A program made the position numbers and the translations under genes. 64,000 nt of DNA from Fervidibacter canadensis (GTDB taxonomy: Bacteria > Armatimonadota > Fervidibacteria > Fervidibacterales > Fervidibacteraceae), in assembly GCA_041446545.1 (NCBI GenBank), contig JBGOEJ010000013.1, positions 39,470 through 103,469 of the forward strand, in the 5' to 3' direction. The notes under the pieces are model-generated. The model was given only the letters and a program-made list of their open reading frames with translations, ran no database searches and was not told where the DNA came from. Below are positions 1-7,788 of the stretch, in pieces (position 1 is the stretch's first letter; each line of letters starts with the position of its first letter).

Positions 1-1149
1 CAGGACGATAGACTTGCGGGCGATTTCCAGCGAGAGGGAACGATGCTCGTCCGCATGGACGATGGTGGCAGCCGCGTCGGGGTCAACGAAAGGGTTGTCA
101 AACAAGCCCAATCGCATCTTCACCCGCAAGACGCGCCGAACGGCTTCGTCCACAACGGCTTCCGAAACGCGCCCTTGACGGACGGCGTTGATAAGTTGGG
201 CATAGCAATGGGTGCTGGGCAACTCCACATCAATGCCCGCTTCCAACGCCAAGCAGGCGGCTTCCATTTCATTGCTGGCGACACGGTGGACTGTCATCAG
301 CATGGGGACGGCGCCGTAGTCCGAAACGACGATGCCGTCAAAGCCCCATTCGCCCCGCAAGATGTCCGTCAGCAACTCACGGGATGCGGCGCACGGAATC
401 CCATCCAAATCGTGGTAGGCGTTCATGAGCGATTGCACTCGTGCGTGGCGGACGGCGACTTCAAAAGGGAACAGGAAAACTTCCCGCAACTCTCGCTCGC
501 CGACATGGACGGGGGCGGTGTTGCGCCCACCTTCCGAAAAGCCGTGTGCCGCAAAGTGCTTGGCGGTGGCGATGACGCCTTGTCGCAAGTCGTTCCCTTG
601 CAACCCGCGAATGTAAGCGGCGGTCATCACGGCAATCAAGGAATGGTCTTCGCCCATCGTCTCCTCTGTCCGACCCCAACGGGGGTCGCGCAAAACATCC
701 AGCACGGGCGCTAAGCCCTGATGAGCGCCGATGGCGCGCATCTCTCGTCGGATTGCCGCTGTCATTCGCTCAATCAATTCAGGTTGCCAAGTGCTCGCCA
801 AGCCGATGGCTTGAGGGAAAGTCGTCGCACCCTTCGCCATCAACCCGCTCAGGCATTCTTCATGCACGATGGCAGGGATGGCAAGGCGTGTCTTTTCCGC
901 AAGGAAGCGTTGGATGGCGTTGACCAGTTGGGCGACTTCTTTGGGCGGCAAGCCGCTCCAGCCTGCAGGGCGGGTGATTTGACCGATGCCATGCCGTAAC
1001 AGAACTTGCGCCTTCGCCTCCGAAAACTTGTCGCCGTCCAGCAAATCCCGCACCGACACCGACCCCAGTTGCGCCACCTTCTCTTCCAAACTCATCTGTC
1101 GCAGCAATTGCTCCACATCACGCCCGTTGCGCCCATTAGGCATTCCCAT
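1..1149 (-). CDS. Glycoside hydrolase family 3 beta-glucosidase-type enzyme (3' end outside window)
   Basis: Only the first 383 codons lie in the window; the gene continues past base 1. The visible part is a GH3 N-terminal TIM barrel: it opens with a GH3-type segment (LLRQMSLEEKVAQLGS), then contains KHFAAHG and the nucleophile region GIVVSDYGAV, whose Asp is the expected catalytic nucleophile. GH3 enzymes release terminal sugars from beta-glucosides, beta-xylosides or related oligosaccharides; the substrate cannot be told from this half. The ATG at 1149 follows AGGAGG by five bases; an in-frame ATG at 1143 is also possible. No signal peptide is seen, so a cytoplasmic enzyme acting on imported oligosaccharides is likely. 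It fits the other glycosidase genes of the window. Confidence 0.9.
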   Translation of the reverse strand, partial: MGMPNGRNGRDVEQLLRQMSLEEKVAQLGSVSVRDLLDGDKFSEAKAQVLLRHGIGQITRPAGWSGLPPKEVAQLVNAIQRFLAEKTRLAIPAIVHEECLSGLMAKGATTFPQAIGLASTWQPELIERMTAAIRREMRAIGAHQGLAPVLDVLRDPRWGRTEETMGEDHSLIAVMTAAYIRGLQGNDLRQGVIATAKHFAAHGFSEGGRNTAPVHVGERELREVFLFPFEVAVRHARVQSLMNAYHDLDGIPCAASRELLTDILRGEWGFDGIVVSDYGAVPMLMTVHRVASNEMEAACLALEAGIDVELPSTHCYAQLINAVRQGRVSEAVVDEAVRRVLRVKMRLGLFDNPFVDPDAAATIVHADEHRSLSLEIARKSIVL

Positions 1150-1198
1150 CCTACCCTCCTTTTCGCTCTCCCCTTCGTTCTTTGTCGCTCGCTTCCTG

Positions 1199-2623
1199 TT
1201 ATCGCACCAAACTTTGCCACATCCGTTCGGCGGCTTCGGAGCCGCTGCGGATACAATCGGGGATGCCGATGCCTGTCAGGTAGTTGCCTGCCAACGCCAA
1301 CCGTCGCCAGCGCTGCAAGCGCTGCTGGATGCGGACGACCCGTTCGCCGTGTCCGACGATGTATTGGGGCATCGCTTGTCGCCAGCGAAACACCCACGCC
1401 CGTTCGGGTTCCCCGATGATACCCAAAATCGGGCGCAATTCGTCCATCACCGCCCGCACGATGTCTTCCTCCGCTTCGTCCTGTATCCCTTGTCCCTTGT
1501 CCCCCTTGACAAACGCCCGCAGCAGAACTTTGCCCGACGGCGCACGGGGTGGGAACTTGCTGGAGGAAAAAGTGCATGCCAGCAAGCGTCGTTTCTCCGC
1601 CGGGGCGACGAGAAAACCCGAACCGTTGAGCGGATGCAAAACTTGCGACCTGTCAAAGGCGAGGGAAACGGTGATGGCGTCTATGTGAGGGATGTCGGAC
1701 AATGCCTGCGACAACGCTTCGTCATGAGGACGCAAAAGTTGAGCGGCATCCTCAGCGGGCGTAGCGATGACCACCGCATCAGCGAGCAACCGCTCGCCAT
1801 CGTCCAACAGCAAAACGAATGGGCTTTCATCGTCCCTTTCCCTGAGCAAGGCTACGACCCTTCGCCCTGCCGACAACGCGGCTGACTTCTTTTTGAGCCG
1901 TTGCACCAAAGCCTCTACCAGTTCGCCCAGCCCACCTTGCAAAGTCAAGAAGTAGGGACGAGAAGGTTTTTCGTCCAAGGGTCGGCGCTTTAGGGAACGA
2001 AGAAGCGATGCCCAAATCAAGTTGCGATGGGTTTGGCTAAGTTGCCAAAGGGTCGGCAAAGTCATGGAAGCGCTCAAACGCTCCATGTCGCCGCCGTAAA
2101 CGCCTGCCAGCAAGGGAGCAATGACCCGTTCCGCCATCTCTGGACCGAAGTGGTAACGCAGGAAAGTCCCGACACTCACATCGCCGTCCCACCGCAATGG
2201 CGGAAGGACGATGCCCAACGCCACCCGCAACTTGCCTTGCCATGACAACAAATCCGTCATCAGAAAACCGAGCAGGTCAGGCGTGAAAGAGAGGAAGCCT
2301 TGCGGAATCGGACGCAATCGGTGGCGCCAGAGCACGAACACGCAGCGCGCAGCGGGATTGGTCGGCAGCAATCGTTTTGTCAAGCCTAACTCCTCGCACA
2401 ACTGCACCGCCCAAGGTTTGCTGGTGATGAAGGCGTCAGGACCGCCCTCCACGACAAAGCCTGCTTCTCTTACCGTCCTGATTTTCCCGCCCCAACTTTT
2501 CTCCCGCTCCACGACGGTCAACCGCAAAGGCACACCCTTTTGCTCTGCCTTCTGGCACAACCGATAAGCCGCAGTCAACCCTGCGATTCCGCCGCCGATG
2601 ACGACGATGTGGCGTCCTGTCAT
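1199..2623 (-). CDS. hemG: Protoporphyrinogen/coproporphyrinogen oxidase (HemG/HemY type)
   Basis: FAD-dependent oxidase of late haem synthesis (474 aa) that aromatises protoporphyrinogen IX or, in the coproporphyrin route, coproporphyrinogen III. The N-terminus carries the dinucleotide-binding motif VVIGGGIAGLTAAYRL, and the C-terminus has the second flavin-contact region (ALAGNYLTGIGIPDCIRSG). The ATG at 2623 is chosen because AAGGTGA lies six bases upstream; a TTG six codons earlier is less likely. No other haem gene is adjacent; the gene sits 49 bases upstream of the GH3 start. Oddity: codons near 1486-1509 are a heptanucleotide tandem array (CCCTTGT units on the plus strand) encoding a Gly/Lys-rich loop. 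By my recollection of the family the segment has about the normal length. Which of the two porphyrin substrates is used cannot be decided here. Confidence 0.9.
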   Translation of the reverse strand: MTGRHIVVIGGGIAGLTAAYRLCQKAEQKGVPLRLTVVEREKSWGGKIRTVREAGFVVEGGPDAFITSKPWAVQLCEELGLTKRLLPTNPAARCVFVLWRHRLRPIPQGFLSFTPDLLGFLMTDLLSWQGKLRVALGIVLPPLRWDGDVSVGTFLRYHFGPEMAERVIAPLLAGVYGGDMERLSASMTLPTLWQLSQTHRNLIWASLLRSLKRRPLDEKPSRPYFLTLQGGLGELVEALVQRLKKKSAALSAGRRVVALLRERDDESPFVLLLDDGERLLADAVVIATPAEDAAQLLRPHDEALSQALSDIPHIDAITVSLAFDRSQVLHPLNGSGFLVAPAEKRRLLACTFSSSKFPPRAPSGKVLLRAFVKGDKGQGIQDEAEEDIVRAVMDELRPILGIIGEPERAWVFRWRQAMPQYIVGHGERVVRIQQRLQRWRRLALAGNYLTGIGIPDCIRSGSEAAERMWQSLVR

Positions 2624-2749
2624 CTCGGTCACCTTCGGCAATCGTTTTTCGCCATTCCGCCTTTGAAATCCTGCCGCATAGCCGCCCCGACAATAGGCTT
2701 GTTTTTGGGTTGACTTTTTCCGTTGCCTCTAACTTTGTCGGAGCGCCTC

Positions 2750-4483
2750 TCAGGTGCGCTCGCCTTCATCGCCGCTTTGCCCTTGGGGTGCTTTGGGTTG
2801 GACGGCGACGGTTTTGAAGTGGGTGTAGAGTGCCAAGCCTTTTTGCCCTTTGGCGGGTCGGACATACTTTGCCCGCGTGTAGTCCACTTCCACCCAGGCG
2901 GAAGTGCGGCGACGGCTGTGGTAGGCAGCCAATTGGGCGGCTTCCCTGAGAGCGTCAGGTGGGACTTGCTCGTTGCGCTGGCGCACCCGCAACAAAGCGT
3001 GGCTACCGGGCGCACCCTTGACATGAAACCACAAATCATCAGGGCGAGCCAGCCGAAGGAGTTTTGCGTTGGCGTCGGCGTTGCGACCGACCCAAACCTC
3101 GTAACCGCCCGCCACGACATAGCGCAAAAATTCGCCATCTCGTTGCGCCATTGGCGATGGCGCTGTATGAACCCTTGCTTCCTCGCGCAACTTTAAAAGT
3201 TCGCTTTCGTCTGCGTTTTGCACCCGCTCTATCAGTTGGCGCAATTCGTCGGCACGCCGTTGCAATCGCTCCATGACAGAAGGCAATGCGTCGGCGGCGT
3301 TTTTGAGTTTGCGATACAAGGCAAAGTAGTGCTGAGCGGCTTCCGTGACGGTTTGTCCTTCAGGCAAAGGAATGTGGACGGTTTGGGGCGGGTCGGCATC
3401 GTAGTCGGTGACGATGGCTTCCGCTGCGCCGTCGGGGATTTCGTGGGCGAAAGTGAGCAGCAACTCGCCCCATCGGCGATAACGGTCGGCATCCTGAGTT
3501 TCTTGCCATCGCTGCCGCAGCGCCTTAAGTTGCTGCTCCACGCCCTCCAGTTGCCGACGCAGTTCGCCCAGCAAACTTTGCCGGCGTTGCTCAACGGTTT
3601 CCTGATGCGCCAACAGGTTCAGCCACTCGGAAAGTGGCGGACCGAAATGGCGGACGGGTTCGGGATGCGCCGTTGCGATGGGACTTTGACGGCAAGGGAA
3701 GGGGTAGCACCAAACGATAACGCCGCTTTCATCGCGCCAGACAGTGGGAGCGAATTCTCCCCGCTGCACCGTCTTTTGTAACCATTGCAGGGCACGCCAG
3801 AAAGCCTCAGGGTCACTCAATGGCTCGCCGATTTGTTCCGCCATCAGCGTTAGCAATGCCTCGCTTATGCCGAAAAAGAGTTTCGCCCAATCGCGGGGTT
3901 CGGCGACAGGATGAAGGGTGGCAAGTTGCGAAAAGTCTTCGTAGGTGACGGTGAGCGGGTTGCGCCGCTCGCCCGTCGGAGGGCGCAAGTAAGGTCTGTT
4001 TGGCAAAACCTCGCGGTAGCGGTTGAGGGAGGAAGGCAAGCGCTTGAGGGCATCTACGATGAGTTGGCTTTCTTCGTCCACCAGAACCAAGTTGCTATGC
4101 TTGCCCATGATTTCCGCCCAAAGGGCAAGGCGTTTCCGTTCGCCCAAGGGCGTGATGGCGACGAAACGCAAAAGGAGCAGGCGGTCAAAGTCCCTTTGCT
4201 CGGCATCCACCAACTTTGCGCCTTCCAAGTGGCGAGAAAGCGTCTCGGTGAAGCGAGTGGTTTCAGGATGCTCAAAAAGTTCGGTTTGGGGCGCTTCGGG
4301 ACACCAACTGACATGGGCATAGCGGGTATGGGCAGACAGAATCACCCACACCTTCACACCTCGTCCTTGCAGCAGCAAAGCGATTTGAAAGGGAGCAATG
4401 GGACGAATTCGGCGCACCGTTGCCCCTTGAAACGCCCGAAGTTCATGGACGACGGCGGCGAGCATGAAACTGTCCACCAACAT
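2750..4483 (-). CDS. rqcH: Rqc2 homologue RqcH (NFACT family)
   Basis: Ribosome-associated quality control factor (577 aa). In Bacillus subtilis RqcH binds stalled 50S subunits carrying nascent chain-tRNA and recruits tRNA-Ala to add alanine tails that mark the chain for degradation. The protein shows the NFACT-N domain (about 1-230), with the family's Asp-Arg pair at D100/R101 (DFDRLL), then helical coiled-coil regions (about 280-420), then the NFACT-R domain with DDLWFHVKGAPGSHALLR. The ATG at 4483 has GGAAGG about ten bases upstream. Older annotations call such proteins fibronectin-binding protein (FbpA); the intracellular role is better supported. It is minus strand, 126 bases upstream of hemG. 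Confidence 0.93.
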   Translation of the reverse strand: MLVDSFMLAAVVHELRAFQGATVRRIRPIAPFQIALLLQGRGVKVWVILSAHTRYAHVSWCPEAPQTELFEHPETTRFTETLSRHLEGAKLVDAEQRDFDRLLLLRFVAITPLGERKRLALWAEIMGKHSNLVLVDEESQLIVDALKRLPSSLNRYREVLPNRPYLRPPTGERRNPLTVTYEDFSQLATLHPVAEPRDWAKLFFGISEALLTLMAEQIGEPLSDPEAFWRALQWLQKTVQRGEFAPTVWRDESGVIVWCYPFPCRQSPIATAHPEPVRHFGPPLSEWLNLLAHQETVEQRRQSLLGELRRQLEGVEQQLKALRQRWQETQDADRYRRWGELLLTFAHEIPDGAAEAIVTDYDADPPQTVHIPLPEGQTVTEAAQHYFALYRKLKNAADALPSVMERLQRRADELRQLIERVQNADESELLKLREEARVHTAPSPMAQRDGEFLRYVVAGGYEVWVGRNADANAKLLRLARPDDLWFHVKGAPGSHALLRVRQRNEQVPPDALREAAQLAAYHSRRRTSAWVEVDYTRAKYVRPAKGQKGLALYTHFKTVAVQPKAPQGQSGDEGERT

Positions 4484-4604
4484 GGCAATTGTCCTTCCCG
4501 CAAAGTTTCAGGCGGCGAATTTCTCCGACCGACGGAAAAAGCCTATCGGAGCGACGATAAGCCACAACGAACAAAACCTGCCTTGACATAGCGTTTCGCA
4601 CCCG

Positions 4605-5045
4605 TCAGATGTAAAACATCAGCGGTCGCTTCATCCGTCGCTCTCGTTCCCATGCGCAGACTTGGGCGAGGGTGATCGCCCGAAGCGTCTCTTCCATCGC
4701 TTGTCGCAATCGCTTCCAAACTTCCGTGACACCCGAAGTTTGCGCCCGTTCCCGCAACGCCGCATCGGTAGGCTCGGCGTCCAAAATCGGTCCTTCCAAC
4801 GCCTCCAAGATTTCCAACACGGTGATTTGACTGGCGGGTCGTCCCAAGGTGTAGCCGCCCCGAACGCCTCGTTGGCTTCGGACTAATCCTGCCCGCTTGA
4901 GCGGCATCATCAATTGCTCCAGATACTCTTCAGGGATGCCTTGGCTTTCCGAGATTTCGCGCACTTGCACCCTCCCTTGCCGCTCCCGTAACCCTAACTC
5001 CACCATCGCCATCAACCCATACCAAGCCCGCGTGGAAACCCGCAT
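4605..5045 (-). CDS. Rrf2-family transcriptional regulator
   Basis: Winged-helix DNA-binding protein of 146 aa. The Rrf2 signature is clear: N-terminal YGLMAMVELGL, recognition region IPEEYLEQLMMPLKRAGL, and the wing RSQRGVRGGYTLGRP. In IscR and NsrR three cysteines of a central loop bind an Fe-S cluster; here that loop (about residues 90-110) has none and the only Cys lies near the C-terminus. A cluster-based sensor is therefore unlikely, or ligation is atypical. The start ATG at 5045 has AAGGAGG eight bases upstream. The gene is divergent from the SPOR gene, so it could act on the 92-base shared region; no operator could be confirmed. Confidence 0.9.
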   Translation of the reverse strand: MRVSTRAWYGLMAMVELGLRERQGRVQVREISESQGIPEEYLEQLMMPLKRAGLVRSQRGVRGGYTLGRPASQITVLEILEALEGPILDAEPTDAALRERAQTSGVTEVWKRLRQAMEETLRAITLAQVCAWERERRMKRPLMFYI

Positions 5046-5103
5046 CGCCTTCGCCTCCTTTTGACCGTTTCAAGGCAAGTATGGCAGCAAAGCAAGAAGG
5101 CGC

Positions 5104-5109
5104 TACAAT
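5104..5109 (+). promoter_or_regulatory. Possible -10 box for the SPOR-yajC-nnr genes
   Basis: TACAAT lies 28 bases upstream of the ATG at 5138. No good -35 box is found 16-18 bases upstream, so this is only a candidate. Confidence 0.3.
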
Positions 5110-5137
5110 CTTGGCGGCGTGTTCGGAGGGATCAAGC

Positions 5138-5833
5138 ATGCGACAGGGCAGTGAAACGAAGTTGGTGGCAGCGTTCGTCATCGGTGCAGTCGTGAGTTTC
5201 CTGATTGGGCTGTATGTGCTGGGACCGCTGTTCAGTCACCGACCGCCGAAACCGTTAGAGGTGCGGCAACCTGATCACCCGTCATCCAACTTATTGGCGA
5301 GCGCCGACCAGAACGCTATTTTGCGGCGGGATGTGGACGGCGTGCCTGAGCATACGACCGTCGTCATAGAACCGCTGACCCGTCCTGCCGAAACCATGCC
5401 GACGCCCTCGCCTCGTCCCTCGGAACCGTCTCTCTCTGAACCGTCCCAACCTGCGCCTTCCCCACCAAGTCGCTTTTCCGAACCGTCCCAACCAGAAGTC
5501 TCTCCGCCTGCCGCGCCCGAAGGTGTAGCGCCCCAGCCAACACCGTCTCCGCCCACCCCTTCCGATTTGCCGCCTCCGACCTCAGGCGAGCGGCGCTATC
5601 GGGTTCGCACGGGCGTTTTTAGTAACCCTGAAAACGCCGACCGATTGATGGCTGCCCTCGCCGAACAAGGTTATCACCCTTTCAAAGTGGAAGAGAAGAC
5701 GCCCTCAGGCGAAACCCGCTACCGCGTCTACGCAGGGGCAACGGATGACCGTGACAGTGCTGAGCGGCTCAAGCAAGAACTGGCAGACAAAGGCTTCGCT
5801 GCCGTCGTGGAGGAGGTCTCTGGCAGGCGATGA
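5138..5833 (+). CDS. SPOR-domain membrane protein
   Basis: Protein of 231 aa with three parts: a short N-terminus and one transmembrane helix (about 9-31, LVAAFVIGAVVSFLIGLYVL), a Pro/Ser/Glu-rich linker (about 75-160), and a C-terminal SPOR domain (about 165-231, RYRVRTGVFSNPENADRLMA onward). SPOR domains bind denuded glycan strands of septal peptidoglycan, so a division- or envelope-associated role is expected. The ATG at 5138 is preceded by GGAGGG; an in-frame ATG at 5081 lies upstream of the likely promoter and has no ribosome site. The linker contains repeated Glu-Pro-Ser units (EPSQP occurs twice) as an internal DNA repeat. The stop overlaps the yajC start by four bases, so the two are translationally coupled. 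Confidence 0.85.
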   Translation: MRQGSETKLVAAFVIGAVVSFLIGLYVLGPLFSHRPPKPLEVRQPDHPSSNLLASADQNAILRRDVDGVPEHTTVVIEPLTRPAETMPTPSPRPSEPSLSEPSQPAPSPPSRFSEPSQPEVSPPAAPEGVAPQPTPSPPTPSDLPPPTSGERRYRVRTGVFSNPENADRLMAALAEQGYHPFKVEEKTPSGETRYRVYAGATDDRDSAERLKQELADKGFAAVVEEVSGRR

Positions 5834-6144
5834 ATTGGGAACAATTGGTGCCAATGTTTGGTTGGCTGTTGCTTTGGCTGGTGTTGCTTTGGGTGCTCAT
5901 CGTCCTTCCGCAGCAGCGTCGCCAAAAGGAGCGTGACCAGTTCCTCAACTCGCTCAAGCCCGGCGATGAAGTGGCGACGAGCGGGGGCATTTGTGGACGG
6001 ATTCTGAGCGTGGATGGCGATACGGTGACACTCCGCATCGCCGATGGCGTGGACATTAAAGTCCTCAAATCGGGCATCGCCCGCCGATTGGAAAAGGAGG
6101 AAGCCGAGAAACTCCGCAGCGTCCTGCGCAAAGGGGGACGGTAA
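5830..6144 (+). CDS. yajC: Preprotein translocase subunit YajC
   Basis: Small single-pass membrane protein (104 aa) of the SecDF-YajC complex that assists Sec-dependent export. It shows the family plan: one N-terminal transmembrane helix (about 8-27, GWLLLWLVLLWVLIVLP), a basic stretch with QQRRQKERDQFLNSLKPGDEV, and a small domain with ATSGGICGRILSVDG. Its ATG overlaps the SPOR stop (ATGA). secD and secF do not follow; instead nnr begins six bases after the stop. Confidence 0.95.
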   Translation: MNWEQLVPMFGWLLLWLVLLWVLIVLPQQRRQKERDQFLNSLKPGDEVATSGGICGRILSVDGDTVTLRIADGVDIKVLKSGIARRLEKEEAEKLRSVLRKGGR

Positions 6145-6150
6145 CAAAGC

Positions 6151-7782
6151 GTGCTCCCGTTGGTCACCGCCTCAGAAAGCCGCCAGTTAGACCAACTCGC
6201 CGAACAAGCCGGTGTCCCTTCCATCGTGTTGATGGAGAACGCCGCATTAAGGTTGGCAGAAGTTGTCCAGCAGCACTTTGAGTTAGACCCGCCCAAACGC
6301 ATCGTCGTCGTTTGTGGTAAGGGCAACAATGGTGGTGATGGGTTAGCACTGGCGCGTCACCTGCACAACATTGGCTTTTCCGTCCAAGCCTTTTTGCTCG
6401 CCGACCCTAACGAGTTGAAAGGCGATGCTGCTATCAACTTCCGCGCTGCCACGCAACTTGGCGTCCCTGTCCAACCTCTCCCGTCGCCAGAGGACCTTTG
6501 TCACCTCATTGAGCCGTTGCGTCGTGCTGATTTGGTCGTGGACGCCTTGTTAGGCACGGGCATAGTGGGCGAAGTTCGGGGCATCTCCGCCGACGCTATT
6601 CCACTCCTCAACGAACACGCCTGCCGCATTCTTTCCGTAGATGTGCCGTCAGGCATCAACAGTGACACGGGTGAAGTCTGTGGCGTGGCAGTCAGAGCCG
6701 ATGCGACGGTGACCTTGGGCGCTATCAAATTGGGTTTGATGCTTTTTCCTGCTGCCGATTATGTCGGCGATTTGTTCGTCGGTTCGTTGGGCGTCCCTGA
6801 AACGCTTTTTGCCTCCCTGAACATTCGCAGGTTCGTGACGACGCACGAGTTGGTGGCGCAAGCATTGCCGCCCCGCCATCCCAATTCGCACAAGGGCAAT
6901 TACGGGCGGGTGTTGGTCGTCGGCGGTGCGCCCGGCATGACGGGCGCTGCCCTTTTGGCGGGCAAGGCGGCGTTGCGCAGCGGTGCAGGTTTGGTGCAAG
7001 TCGCCTTACCGAAAAGCCTCAACCTCGCCGCCGAAGCGGCGGCGTTGGAAGTGATGAGTTTCCCGCTGCCTGAAACGGATGCTGGCACTATTGCTCCCGA
7101 AGCCCTCAGTGCCCTGACGCCCCGCCTTGATTGGGCGGATGTCATTGCCGTCGGTTGTGGGATTTCCCGCCACGAGCGGACGCAAACTTTCGTCCGACAA
7201 CTGGTCGCCCAAGTGGACAAACCGATGCTCATTGACGCCGACGGATTGATAGCGCTCGCAGGGCACACCGACTTGCTCCGAAAGCGTCAAGCCTTGACGG
7301 TTTTGACGCCTCACCCAGGTGAAATGGCAGCGTTGTTGAAAACGACGACCGAGGAAGTGCAGCGGGATCGGGTCGGGATCGCTTTGCATGCTACCGAAAC
7401 TTTCCACGCTATCGTTGTCCTCAAAGGCGCTCGGACAATTGTCGCCGCTCCCGATGGTGCACTTTTTGTCAACCCGACGGGCAATGCAGGAATGGCGACG
7501 GGCGGGATGGGCGATGTTTTGACGGGCATCGTTGCCTCTTTACTGGCGCAAAGGCTTTGTCGCTCCCTCACGGTGACACCTGTGGAAGCGGTCGCTGCGG
7601 CAGTTTTCCTTCACGGCTTGGCGGGTGACATCGCCAGTTGGGAGAAAGGCGAGACGGCGTTAGTGGCGGGCGATTTGCTGGAGCATTTACCGCGAGCGAT
7701 TTTAGAACCCGAACTTTCGCAACCGATCACCCTTCGTCCCCTCAGCCCTTTCGTCCGCTTCGTCCTGCGCTACCGCCGATGA
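6151..7782 (+). CDS. nnr: Bifunctional NAD(P)H-hydrate repair enzyme (epimerase + ADP-dependent dehydratase)
   Basis: Protein of 543 aa that repairs hydrated NADH and NADPH. The N-terminal YjeF_N/AIBP domain (about 1-215) carries VVVCGKGNNGGDGLALARHL and epimerises R-NAD(P)HX. The C-terminal ribokinase-like YjeF_C domain (about 240-530) carries LTPHPGEMAALL and GNAGMATGGMGDVLTG, the ADP-binding dehydratase motif. The GTG start at 6151 follows AAGGGGGA, which overlaps the yajC stop region, so it is co-transcribed and probably coupled with yajC. The fused form is common in bacteria. The gene ends convergently, seven bases from the stop of the CheX-FliM gene. Confidence 0.95.
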   Translation: MLPLVTASESRQLDQLAEQAGVPSIVLMENAALRLAEVVQQHFELDPPKRIVVVCGKGNNGGDGLALARHLHNIGFSVQAFLLADPNELKGDAAINFRAATQLGVPVQPLPSPEDLCHLIEPLRRADLVVDALLGTGIVGEVRGISADAIPLLNEHACRILSVDVPSGINSDTGEVCGVAVRADATVTLGAIKLGLMLFPAADYVGDLFVGSLGVPETLFASLNIRRFVTTHELVAQALPPRHPNSHKGNYGRVLVVGGAPGMTGAALLAGKAALRSGAGLVQVALPKSLNLAAEAAALEVMSFPLPETDAGTIAPEALSALTPRLDWADVIAVGCGISRHERTQTFVRQLVAQVDKPMLIDADGLIALAGHTDLLRKRQALTVLTPHPGEMAALLKTTTEEVQRDRVGIALHATETFHAIVVLKGARTIVAAPDGALFVNPTGNAGMATGGMGDVLTGIVASLLAQRLCRSLTVTPVEAVAAAVFLHGLAGDIASWEKGETALVAGDLLEHLPRAILEPELSQPITLRPLSPFVRFVLRYRR

Positions 7783-7788
7783 CACCCT

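Noticed and set aside
43..714. 223-codon plus-strand frame at the window start
   Set aside because: Shadow of the GH3 gene, whose minus-strand translation has clear family motifs.
5400..5580. Proline-rich repeats in the SPOR gene as a possible mobile repeat
   Set aside because: Explained by a low-complexity Pro/Ser/Glu linker, common in SPOR proteins.
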